Positions 32,888-40,519 of a stretch of DNA of 40,632 nt are shown here, piece after piece. Below the pieces are notes generated by a model. It saw nothing but the letters and a program-made list of their open reading frames with translations. It did no database searches and had not been told where the DNA came from. The stretch spans positions 1 through 40,632 of the forward strand of contig NZ_KQ058702.1 in assembly GCF_000982955.1 (NCBI RefSeq), in the 5' to 3' direction. The translations under genes were made by a program, and so were the position numbers. Position 1 is the first letter of the stretch, and every line of letters begins with the position of its first letter. This stretch comes from Micromonospora sp. HK10. GTDB taxonomy: Bacteria; Actinomycetota; Actinomycetes; Mycobacteriales; Micromonosporaceae.

Positions 32888-33855
32888 GTTTCCCCCTCCA
32901 TGAGTCGGTCCCAGTCGGCCAGGAACCGGTCGAGCCCGTACCGTTCCTTCGCCACCTCGCGCGCCCGCGCCCCCAGGCGGTACGCGGCGTCCCGGTCCGC
33001 GGCGAGCCAGTGGGCCGCCTCGACCAGCGTGTCCATCCGGGTGGAGAGCACCCCCGCGCCGGGCGGCACGGCCTCCACGGCCTCGGTGGTGGCCAGCGCG
33101 ATCACCGGCATGCCCATGGTCATCGCTTCGATCAGGCTCAGCCCGAGCGAGGTCCACCGGCACAGGTGCAGGTAGGCGCGCCGGCGGGCCACCTCGGCGT
33201 GCATCCGGTCCTGCGGCAGGTCCTCGTGCCCGGTCACCGGTACGCCGGGCGCGCCGGCCGTGGCGAGCGCCTCGGGCAGCCCGGCCACCCCCATGCCGAA
33301 GACGTCCAGCGGGGCCACCGCGGCGAAGCGCGGCATCAGGTCGGTGCCGGTGACCCGCCAGCGCCGGACCGGCTCGTTGGTGACCACCGCGAGCCGGTCC
33401 AGCTCGCCGCTCCACTCCACCTTCGGCGCCACCACGCCGTGTTCGATCACGGCGGTGCGGGTGCCGCCGTTGTCCCAGAACAGTTCGTTGAACGCGGTGA
33501 CGTGGGTGAGCAGCAGGTCGTCGCGGTCGGCCATCGGGTGCCGGGTGTTCGGCACGTCGCCCTTGGGGGTGTTGTGCTCGACGTAGATCGCCGGCAGGTC
33601 CCGGCCGGGACGGCGGCCCAGCCACCGCTGCGCCAGCTCCAGCTCCTCGGGCCGTTGCAGGATCACCAGGTCCACCTCGGCCGCCCGCAACTCCTCCGGC
33701 GTCACCTCGACGGCGCTGTCCGGCCAGTGGTACGTCCGCGCCCGGCCCCGCCCGTACGGGCCGCGGTCGGGCGTGACCGGCACCAGGTAGCGGTGTCTCC
33801 CGTGCACGAACGACGTCGTCCAGGAGCCGTGCACGTGCCACAGCAGAACGTTCAT
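32872..33855 (-). CDS. GT-B-type glycosyltransferase (group 1-like)
   Basis: The protein has 327 residues. It starts MNVLLWHVHGSWTTSFVHG and contains HNTPKGDVPNTRHP, a central VTNEPVRRW, and a donor-side segment YLHLCRWTSLGLSLIEAMTMGMPVIAL that corresponds to the EX7E region of GT4 enzymes. It is shorter than a usual GT4 (about 380-400). The acceptor is unknown. ATG 33855 is preceded by GAGGAG. Its 3' end overlaps the next gene by 16 bp. The 50-bp gap upstream of it is the only real intergenic gap between the first nine genes of the operon. Confidence 0.85.
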   Translation of the reverse strand: MNVLLWHVHGSWTTSFVHGRHRYLVPVTPDRGPYGRGRARTYHWPDSAVEVTPEELRAAEVDLVILQRPEELELAQRWLGRRPGRDLPAIYVEHNTPKGDVPNTRHPMADRDDLLLTHVTAFNELFWDNGGTRTAVIEHGVVAPKVEWSGELDRLAVVTNEPVRRWRVTGTDLMPRFAAVAPLDVFGMGVAGLPEALATAGAPGVPVTGHEDLPQDRMHAEVARRRAYLHLCRWTSLGLSLIEAMTMGMPVIALATTEAVEAVPPGAGVLSTRMDTLVEAAHWLAADRDAAYRLGARAREVAKERYGLDRFLADWDRLMEGETCASR

Positions 33856-33905
33856 GTCTCTCCTCGTCGGCGCGGGTGCGGGGGAAGGGCGGGGTGCGGC
33901 CGGGG

Positions 33906-35510
33906 TCAGCCGGGGGCGAGCAGCCGGACCGCCGCGACCACCGCGGCCGGGTCCACTCCGCTCAGGCAGGGGTGCCCGGCGACCGGGCAGACGGCCGCCC
34001 GGGTGTCCCGGCAGGGGGCCCCGGCGTCGCCGAGCCGCACGGTCGGCACCCGGTACGGCCCCCACTGTCCGAACGGGACGGTCGGGGCGAAGAGGCTGAC
34101 CACCGGGGTGCCGACGGCGGCCGCCAGGTGCGCCGGGCCGGTGTTGCCGACCACCAGGCAGCGGGCGCCGGCGACGATCCGGGCCAGCCCGGCCAGGTCG
34201 GTCGTCCCGCCCAGGTCGGTGCCGCCGGCGGCGGCCACCCGGGCGGTCAGCTCCCGCTCGTCGGGACCGCCGGTGACCAGGACCCGGTGCCCGTCGGCGG
34301 CCAGCGCCGCCACGACCTGCGCGCACCGCTCGGGCGGGCAGGACCGGGCCGGCACGGACGAGCCGGGGTGCACCACCACGTAGTCGCCGGCGGGCAGCTC
34401 CGGGGCCGGTCCGGTGCAATCGGCGCGGATCCGCAGGCCCGGTTCGTCGCCGGCGGGCAGCGCGAAGCCGGCCGCCGCGGCGAGGGACAGGGCCCGTTCG
34501 GGTTCGGGCACTCCGGCCGGTACCCGGTGGCGCACGTCGAGCAGGGAGCCCGGGTAGTCGTCGCTGATCGCGCTGATCAGGGGCACCCCGGCCAGGCGCA
34601 GCAGCAGGGCGAGGGGTAGCGGCGATTGGTGGAAGGAGGTGAAGACGACCGCCTCGTCGGCGCCGACGGCGGCGAGCCGCCCGGTGAGGGCCCGGATGTC
34701 CGCCGGGTCGACCGGCTCGGGTGCCCCGTCGATCCAGGGCAGCCGCCACTCGATCAGCTCGTCCACGCCGGGCAGCAGCTCGGCCGCCGCCCGCCCGGTC
34801 GGCCCGCAGAGCAGCACGACCCGCTGGGCGCCGGCGGCGACGGCCCGGATACCGGGGCCGGTGACCAGCACGTCACCGGCGGAGTCGCTGCGTACCACGA
34901 GGACCGTGCCGGCCCGGCCGGTGCGCGGCGCGACCGGCCGCACCGCGCGCATCCGGCGCAGGATCTCGTCCACCGCGGCGGGCAGGTCCCGGGCCACGGT
35001 CGGCGCCGCGGCGACCTCCTCGGGCCGGGTCACCGGGGTGGGCACCAGCACGCCGGTGGCCCCGGCGGCCAGCGCGGCCGTCATGTCCCGCCCGATGTCG
35101 CCGACCAGCACGCAGCGCCGGGGCGCGGTGCCGACCGTCCGGGCGGCCTCGTGCACCAGGCCCGGCGCCGGCTTGCGGCAGGAGCAGCCGTCGGTGTCGT
35201 CGTGCGGGCAGATCGCCCAGTGGTCGAAGGGGCCGAGCAGCTCCTCGATCCGGGCGTGCACCGCCCGCATCTGCGCCTCGGTGAAGTAGCCCCGGGCCAG
35301 CCCGGACTGGTTGGTCACCACGGCCAGCCGCAGCCCGGCGGCACGGAGCCGGTCCAGCGCCTCCCGCGCGCCGGGCACCGGGCGGACCTTCTCCGGGTCG
35401 CCGTTGTAGGGCACGTCCTCGACCAGCGTGCCGTCCCGGTCCAGCAGCACCGCGTCGTACAGGGCGGAAGCCGGTTCAGGGCGGGCACCCTCGGCGGCGG
35501 ACGGCACCAT
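33906..35510 (-). CDS. Fusion of D,D-heptose 1,7-bisphosphate phosphatase (GmhB-like HAD) and GT9 heptosyltransferase
   Basis: The protein has 534 residues. Residues 18-190 are a HAD-IIIA phosphatase: DRDGTLVE (24-31, Asp24 nucleophile and Asp26), TNQSG (66-70), zinc ligands in CPHDDTDGCSCRKP (C101, H103, C109, C111), and GDIGRDM (137-143). This is the GmhB pattern, which removes the C7 phosphate of heptose 1,7-bisphosphate. Residues 203-534 form a GT9 domain: VVRSDSAGDVLVTGPG, VVHPGSSVPARSCPPERC, VTGGPDE and GNTGPAHLAAAVGTPVVS. One polypeptide thus supplies a step of ADP-heptose synthesis and its use. ATG 35510 overlaps the GT2 stop (TGATG). There is no frameshift; the fusion is continuous. 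Confidence 0.92.
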   Translation of the reverse strand: MVPSAAEGARPEPASALYDAVLLDRDGTLVEDVPYNGDPEKVRPVPGAREALDRLRAAGLRLAVVTNQSGLARGYFTEAQMRAVHARIEELLGPFDHWAICPHDDTDGCSCRKPAPGLVHEAARTVGTAPRRCVLVGDIGRDMTAALAAGATGVLVPTPVTRPEEVAAAPTVARDLPAAVDEILRRMRAVRPVAPRTGRAGTVLVVRSDSAGDVLVTGPGIRAVAAGAQRVVLLCGPTGRAAAELLPGVDELIEWRLPWIDGAPEPVDPADIRALTGRLAAVGADEAVVFTSFHQSPLPLALLLRLAGVPLISAISDDYPGSLLDVRHRVPAGVPEPERALSLAAAAGFALPAGDEPGLRIRADCTGPAPELPAGDYVVVHPGSSVPARSCPPERCAQVVAALAADGHRVLVTGGPDERELTARVAAAGGTDLGGTTDLAGLARIVAGARCLVVGNTGPAHLAAAVGTPVVSLFAPTVPFGQWGPYRVPTVRLGDAGAPCRDTRAAVCPVAGHPCLSGVDPAAVVAAVRLLAPG

Positions 35511-36550
35511 CACCGTCCGGCCCCCGGCCGGCCCGCGTTGACCAGCGTCCCGGCGGGCACCGCCCGCGCCCGCCACCAGCCGCGTACCCAGTGGCCGACG
35601 GCCAGCGGCGGGATGAGCGCGCTGGTCACCAGCATGGTGGTGACCTCGTCGGTGGTGCGCGGGCCGGGCGCGATCCGGTCCCGGGCGAATCCGGCGGTGC
35701 CGGCCGCCCAGCCCAGCGCCGCCAGGCCGGACAGCACGCCGAGGACCCGTCGCCGGTCGCCGGCCGGGCCGCGCACCCCGCCCGCGGCCAGCGCCACCGC
35801 ACCCGCGGCGGTGACGGCGACGTGCCGGGGGCGGCGGCCGGGCGGCAGCCCGAGGTCGGTACGCCAGGTGCGGCCGTACAGCCGGCGCAGCAGCGCGTCG
35901 TCGGCGTTGCCGCGCTGGGTGCGCAGGCTGACCCAGCGGCTCTCCGGGCGTACCGGATGGGTCACCCGCCGCCGACCGCGGAGCAGGACCCAACCGGCCC
36001 GACGGATCCGGTGGGCCAGCTCGGCGTCCTCCCGGTAGGCCCGCGGGAACCGCTCGTCGAACCCGCCGACGGCCGCCAGCACCGCCCGGCGGTACGCCAT
36101 GTCGGCGGTGATCCACCGGCCTTCGGCCAGCCCGGCGGTGCCGCGTTCCCAGTCGGTGGGGCGGCGGTCGGCGGGCAGCGGTACCTCGACCACGCCCTGC
36201 ACGCCGCCGACCCGGCCGGTGACCGCCAGGTCGGCGCGGAGCCGCCGGGCCCAGTCGGGCGACGGCACCACGTCGTCGTCGAGGAAGACCACCCACTCGC
36301 CGTGCGCGGCCCGCCAGCCGAGGTTGCGCGCCGCCGCCGGGCCCGCGCCGCGCCCGGTCAGCACCTTCGTGTACGCGGCCAGCACCCCCGGCACGGCCAG
36401 TTCCCCGGTGTCGTCTTCCCCGGTGTCGTCGCGCCGGTCGTCGACTAGCAGCAGCTCCACCTCGGGCAGCTCGCCGAGCTGGTCGGCGAGCGCGTCCAGC
36501 AGCACCGTCAGGCTGGACCGGCCGAGGGTCGGCACGACCAGGCTGATCAC
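35510..36550 (-). CDS. Glycosyltransferase family 2 with C-terminal membrane segments
   Basis: The protein has 346 residues. The GT-A domain (about 1-230) begins ISLVVPTLGRSS and contains LLLVDDRRDD, the DxD element in VVFLDDDVVPSPDW, and the acceptor-side YREDAELAHRIRRAGW. About three hydrophobic stretches in the last 110 residues (VAVTAAGAVALAAGGV, VLGVLSGLAALGWAAGTAGF, MLVTSALIPPLAVGHWV) suggest membrane attachment, which would place glycan assembly at the inner face of the membrane. GTG 36550 overlaps the carbamoyltransferase stop by GTGA; the stop overlaps the phosphatase-GT9 gene. Confidence 0.9.
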   Translation of the reverse strand: MISLVVPTLGRSSLTVLLDALADQLGELPEVELLLVDDRRDDTGEDDTGELAVPGVLAAYTKVLTGRGAGPAAARNLGWRAAHGEWVVFLDDDVVPSPDWARRLRADLAVTGRVGGVQGVVEVPLPADRRPTDWERGTAGLAEGRWITADMAYRRAVLAAVGGFDERFPRAYREDAELAHRIRRAGWVLLRGRRRVTHPVRPESRWVSLRTQRGNADDALLRRLYGRTWRTDLGLPPGRRPRHVAVTAAGAVALAAGGVRGPAGDRRRVLGVLSGLAALGWAAGTAGFARDRIAPGPRTTDEVTTMLVTSALIPPLAVGHWVRGWWRARAVPAGTLVNAGRPGAGR

Positions 36551-38199
36551 CGGCCACCGCCCAGCGCGCGGCGGTGCACCGCGAACGGGCCGAGCGCGAG
36601 CAGGTCCACCGGCGCCGAGCCGAACAGCTCCATCGCCTCCCTGGGCGTGTCCACCATGGGCCGTCCGGCCGTGTTCAGCGACGTGTTCACCACCACCGGC
36701 AGCCCGGTGAGCCGGTCGAACTCGGCCAGCAGTTCGGCCAGCACCGGCTCGGTCTCCGGGTGCACGGTCTGCACCCGGGCGGTGCCGTCGACGTGGGTGA
36801 CGGCCGGGATCCGGTCCCGCCACGCCGGCTTCACCCGGTGCACGAAGAGCATGTACGGGCTGGGGTAGACGCCCTCGAAGATCTCCGCGAAGCGTTCCGC
36901 GCGGACCATCGGCGCGATCGGGCGGAACTGTTCGCGGCCTTTCACGTCGTTCATCCGCCGGGTGGTGTCCGGGTCGCCCGGGTGGGCCAGGAGCGACCGG
37001 TGGCCCAGCGCCCTCGGGCCGTACTCGCTGCGCCCCTGGTACCAGGCGACGATGCCGTTGTCGGCGAGCACCCGGGCCGCCTCGCCGGCGATCGACGCCG
37101 GCCGGGTGTACGGCAGCGCCGCCCGGCGCAGCTCCGCCTCCAGTTCCTCGTCGGTCCAGCCCCGACCGAGGTCCACCCCGGTGATCGGCGCGGATCGGTC
37201 GCCCAGCTCGCCGGCCACGTGCAGGGCGGCGCCCAGCGCGGTGCCCGCGTCGCCGGCCGCCGGCTGCACCCAGACGTCCCGGTAGGGCCCTTCGGCCGCG
37301 ATCCGGGCGTTGGCTACGCAGTTCAACGCCACCCCGCCGGCCATGGCGAGGGTGGTGGCGCCGCCGGAGGCGTCGTACAGCCAGCGGGACAGGTCGAGGA
37401 TGACCTCCTCCAGCCGGCCCTGCACGCTGGCGGCCAGGTCGGCGTGGTCGTCGGTCATCTCGCCGTCGGCGGTGCGCGCCTTGGCCATGCTCGCCCAGTC
37501 GATCCGCTCGACGTGGAAGCCGCCGTCGTCGGTGACCCGGACCAGCTCGCGCAGCATGCCGAGGTGCCGCGGCCGGCCGTAGGAGGCCAACGCCATCACC
37601 TTGTACTCGTCGCTGGAGTGCAGGAAGCCGAGGTGCCGGGTCAGGTCCTCGTAGAGCAGGCCGAGGGAGTGCGGCAGCCGCTGGGACCGCAGCGCCGACA
37701 ACTGCCCGTCCCGGTAGACGCCGGCCAGGTGGCTGGCCACCTCGCCGCGCCCGTCCAGCACCAGCACCGCGGTGTCGTCGCCGGCGGGTGGGGCGGCCAG
37801 CCCGGCGGAGGCGGCGTGCGCCACGTGGTGCGGCACGAAGCGCACCTTCTCCGGGTCGAGGCCGGGCAGCGCGGCGGCGAGGAACTGCGGAGCCCGCTGG
37901 GCGTAGTCGACGCGCAGCCAGTCCCACGGATCGTTGAGTCCCAGCTCAGCGGTGTCCTGGCACAGGCCGGGGTCGAACGAGTAGGCGACGGCGTCGAGGC
38001 TGCCGACGTCGATTCCCGCGGCGGCCAGGCACCAGGCGGCAGACAATTCGGGCAGCTCCCAGGCGGAGAAGGGCAGCGGGCGCTTGCCGTGCTTACGGCG
38101 GCTGAACCGCTCCTCTTCGGCGGCGGCCACCACCCGGCCGTCGACCACCAGGGCGGCCGCCGGGTCGTGGAAGATCGCGTTGATGCCAAGGACGCGCAT
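36547..38199 (-). CDS. NodU/CmcH-family carbamoyltransferase
   Basis: The protein has 550 residues, the family norm. The YrdC-like/Kae1-like layout is seen in order: VLGINAIFHDPAAALVVDG, EEERFSRRKHGK (29-40), HHVAHAASA (124-132; His125 and His128), YEDLTRHLGF, DEYKVMALASYG, GGVALNCVANARI, the glycine-rich EYGPRALGHRSLLA, and VVNTSLNTAGRPMVDTP. These enzymes use carbamoyl phosphate and ATP to put a carbamoyl group on a hydroxyl, often of a sugar. It is the first gene of the heptose operon, so a carbamoylated sugar in the product is inferred. The start is ATG 38199. Confidence 0.93.
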   Translation of the reverse strand: MRVLGINAIFHDPAAALVVDGRVVAAAEEERFSRRKHGKRPLPFSAWELPELSAAWCLAAAGIDVGSLDAVAYSFDPGLCQDTAELGLNDPWDWLRVDYAQRAPQFLAAALPGLDPEKVRFVPHHVAHAASAGLAAPPAGDDTAVLVLDGRGEVASHLAGVYRDGQLSALRSQRLPHSLGLLYEDLTRHLGFLHSSDEYKVMALASYGRPRHLGMLRELVRVTDDGGFHVERIDWASMAKARTADGEMTDDHADLAASVQGRLEEVILDLSRWLYDASGGATTLAMAGGVALNCVANARIAAEGPYRDVWVQPAAGDAGTALGAALHVAGELGDRSAPITGVDLGRGWTDEELEAELRRAALPYTRPASIAGEAARVLADNGIVAWYQGRSEYGPRALGHRSLLAHPGDPDTTRRMNDVKGREQFRPIAPMVRAERFAEIFEGVYPSPYMLFVHRVKPAWRDRIPAVTHVDGTARVQTVHPETEPVLAELLAEFDRLTGLPVVVNTSLNTAGRPMVDTPREAMELFGSAPVDLLALGPFAVHRRALGGGR

Positions 38200-38208
38200 G
38201 AGCAGTCC

Positions 38209-38233
38209 CTACCCTCGCGTCCGCTTCCTAACC
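38209..38233 (-). promoter_or_regulatory. Possible stress-sigma-type promoter of the heptose operon
   Basis: On the minus strand GGTT (38233-38230), 15 nt and GGGTAG (38214-38209) fit GNNT-N15-GGGTA. The start site would fall only a few bases before ATG 38199, so transcripts would be nearly leaderless. That is unusual with a coupled long operon and lowers confidence. Confidence 0.3.
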
Positions 38234-38286
38234 TGTAGATCATCGACTTCTCCAGGGCGGCAACGTCTCGTGTGGAGATTCGAAAG

Positions 38287-38302
38287 AGGGACCAAAGTCC
38301 CT
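38287..38302. promoter_or_regulatory. DosR/DevR-like palindrome in the divergent promoter region
   Basis: AGGGAC-CAAA-GTCCCT is a perfect 6-bp inverted repeat with a 4-bp centre. It matches the DosR core GGGACTWWAGTCCC at 13 of 14 positions; the flanking positions do not match. It is about 90-105 bp upstream of both the carbamoyltransferase and the cupin gene. It could serve a DosR/NarL-type response regulator; none is encoded in the window. Confidence 0.5.
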
Positions 38303-38394
38303 GGTTGCCGCGGAGAAAGCTGACCAAGCTGGGCAAAGAGGCACCATAAACTCCTGTTAATGGTTGCCGGCCCGCGCAGACCTGGAGGTGTTCC

Positions 38395-38724
38395 GTGTCC
38401 CCGTCGTCGCTCTCCGTGCTTGCCGACGAGCAACTCGCCCTGGCCCGCGCCACCGACAGCGGGCGCAGCGCGCGGACCGTCTACGGCGGTCCCGCCACGG
38501 CGCTGCGGCAGACGCTGATCGCTCTTGTCGCCGGGCGCGCGTTGCAGGAGCACGCCAGCCCGGGCGAGGCGACCCTGCAGGTGCTGCGTGGCCGGGTCCG
38601 GCTGGTCGCCCAGGACGAGTCGTGGCCCGGCGCGGCGGGAGACCTGCTGGTGATCCCGGACGCCCGGCACGCGCTGCACGCCGACGAGGACGCGGTGGCG
38701 CTGCTCACGGTCGTCCGCCGATGA
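38395..38724 (+). CDS. Small cupin-domain protein
   Basis: The protein has 109 residues. The cupin beta-barrel is seen from RQTLIALVAGRALQEHASPGEATLQVLRGRVRLVAQ to GDLLVIPDARHALHADEDAVALLTVV. Metal-binding residues are partly present: H54 and E58 of the first motif (LQEHASPGEATLQ) and H84/H88 of the second. It has a short helical N-terminus. Substrate and role are unknown; it may be a small regulator or sugar-binding protein. GTG 38395 has GGAGG upstream (38384-38388). It is divergent from the heptose operon with the DosR-like site between them, and its stop overlaps the ATG at 38721. Confidence 0.85.
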   Translation: MSPSSLSVLADEQLALARATDSGRSARTVYGGPATALRQTLIALVAGRALQEHASPGEATLQVLRGRVRLVAQDESWPGAAGDLLVIPDARHALHADEDAVALLTVVRR

Positions 38725-39856
38725 CCGCCCCCGCCCCCTCCAGCCCCAGCCCCAGCACCACCGCCCCCACCGCCCCCACCGGCCCGGCCGCCCCCGCCGT
38801 CCCGAAGCCCCCGCCGTCCCGGCCGCCCTCGCCGTCCCGGCCAGCCCCACCGCTCCCGCCAGCCCGGCCGCCCCCGCCCCGTCCAGCCCCAGCCCGGCCG
38901 CCCCCGCCGCTCCGGCCGCCCCCACCGTCCCGGCCGCCCTCGGTTCCGCTCCTGCCTCGGCTGTCCCCAGTGCCGCCCGCCAGGCCGCCCCGGCTGTCGC
39001 GTCGCGGGCCAGCCGCTCCGACCGGGCCGCCTTGGTTGCCGGGCCTGCCGGCCGCTCCGACCGGGCCGCCTTGGTTGCCGGGCCGCGTGCCGCCCGCCCC
39101 GCCCGCCCGGCCCGTGCTGTCCGCTCCGCCGGCGGGCGGCGTCACCGCTGGCTGCCGCCACAGCACGGCGCCTGGGCCATGCTGCTGCTCCCGTACGCCG
39201 CGGCGGTCGGCGTGACCGGGCTGCGCTGGCCGCACCTGCCGCTGCTCGGCGCCTGGCTGGCCGGCTACCTCTTCTCCTACTACGCCCTGCTCGCCGTGAA
39301 GACGGCACGCCCCGCCCGTGTCCGCACCCAGCTGCTGGTCTACGGCGCGGCCACCGCGCTGCTGGGCCTGCCGGTGCTGCTCGCCCGGCCGATCGTGCTC
39401 GGTTATGCCCCGCTCTTCGCCACGCTGGTCGCCGTCAACGCCGGGTACGCCCGGCGCCGCCGCGAACGGGCGCTGCTCAACGACCTCGCCTCGGTGGCGC
39501 AGAGCGTGCTGGTGGTTTTCGTGGTGGCGACGGTCGCCGAGGTTTCCGTGTCCGCGGTCGCCGGGGTGGCGGCGGCGGTCGGCGCGTACCTGGTCGGCAC
39601 GGTGCTCTACGTGAAGACGATGATTCGGGAGCGGGAGAGCCTCGGATACCGGTGGGCCTCCGGGGCGTACCACCTGGCGGCGCTGGTGGCGGCGGTGGCT
39701 GCCGGCTGGGGGCCGGCGGTGGTGGCGGTCTTCGCGGCGCTGTTCCTCCGCGCGGCGCTGCTGCCCGGCCGACGGCTGGCCCCGGTCCGGGTCGGGATGA
39801 TCGAGCTGGTCGGCGCGGTGCTGGTGCTCGCCGCCGTGATCGCCCGCTGGACCTGA
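38721..39856 (+). CDS. YwiC-like membrane protein with apparent frameshift in the N-terminal Pro/Ala linker
   Basis: The membrane domain (from about 39142, starting HRWLPPQHGAWAMLLLPYAA) has about seven hydrophobic helices and matches the YwiC-like family of unknown function. Its frame is open upstream without a good start. ATG 38721, coupled to the cupin stop by ATGA, opens a Pro/Ala/Ser/Thr-rich stretch in a different frame whose bias collapses after about 38808. From there the membrane-domain frame takes over the same Ala/Pro composition and the G/C third-position bias. A 39-bp in-frame tandem repeat (about 39012-39089) also sits in that frame. The simplest reading is one lost base near 38800-38815 in a C-rich tract, real or a sequencing error. 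If translated without a shift, a TTG at 39032 is the only upstream start. Confidence 0.7.
39012..39089 (+). repeat. 39-bp tandem duplication in the YwiC-like gene linker
   Basis: Two near-identical 39-bp units encode a 13-residue repeat (RSDRAALVAGP plus two residues) in the frame of the membrane domain. Confidence 0.8.
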
Positions 39857-39887
39857 CCCTGATCGCCTACGGCCGCTGACCCGCCCC

Positions 39888-39930
39888 GCCTTTCGCCAGC
39901 CCGCCTTTCGCCAGCCCGCCTTTCGACAGG
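39888..39930. repeat. Three 15-bp tandem repeats
   Basis: The unit CGCCTTTCGCCAGCC occurs twice exactly, and once with a C-to-A change (CGCCTTTCGACAG), shortly after the YwiC-like gene. Confidence 0.75.
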
Positions 39931-40346
39931 GCCGGGTTGCCCGCTGCGGCGCAGGCCAACTGGATCGGGGCAGCCCTGCGCGGTGGCCGGCGCGCTGGAC
40001 CGGGCTGTGCCACGGTGGTCAGCGCGCCGGGCAAGCCGGCTGTGCCCCGGTGGCCGGCGCGGCGGCCCGGGCCGTGCCACGGTGGCCGCTGCGGCGGGCC
40101 GGGCGCGCTACGGTGCCCGGCTCGAGGGCGCAGTGGTCGGCGTGAGGAGGCGCTGGTCGTGTGCCACGTCCAGCGGCAGGTAAGCGGACGGCACTGCGGT
40201 AACTGAGGGTGATCCAGGGCTCAGGACAAGCCCCATTACTGTGAGTCATGGCTGCCGTGCCGGTGCTTGAGTGGCATTTAAGTAGAGCAACGCGCTGACC
40301 AGCACTAACGAACGAGGCTCTCACGGCAGCTGCCACCCCCCACGGA

Positions 40347-40420
40347 GCCTTTGCTCTGCAGCCCCATACGCAGCAGCAACGCTCTGTTGACTGATGCGGA
40401 TATGGCTGCAGAGCAAAGGC
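40347..40420. repeat. Long palindromic repeat element, copy 2
   Basis: The 17-nt arms GCCTTTGCTCTGCAGCC (40347-40363) and their complement (40404-40420) are identical to those of the element at 8721-8796. The left inner part (ATACGCAGCAG) is also conserved. The right inner part has diverged, but CGCA/TGCG and CAAC/GTTG can still pair. The length is 74 bp. Confidence 0.85.
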
Positions 40421-40519
40421 AATTCGGAGGGAGGGCGGCGGGGTTGGGCATCGCTACTCTCCGTTATTGCGATCGAGGGTGGGCCACATTCCTGGGGTCA
40501 GGCAAGGGCGGGAGCGGCG

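Noticed and set aside
26867..38395. The operon as an antibiotic biosynthetic gene cluster
   Set aside because: Carbamoyltransferase and glycosyltransferases occur in such clusters, but there is no polyketide synthase, peptide synthetase, aminocyclitol synthase, resistance or pathway-specific regulator gene here; the gmhA/hldE/gmhB/GT9 set fits an envelope glycan better.
40019..40336. A 105-codon minus-strand frame near the window end
   Set aside because: No ribosome binding site, poor third-position bias and overlap with degenerate repeats.
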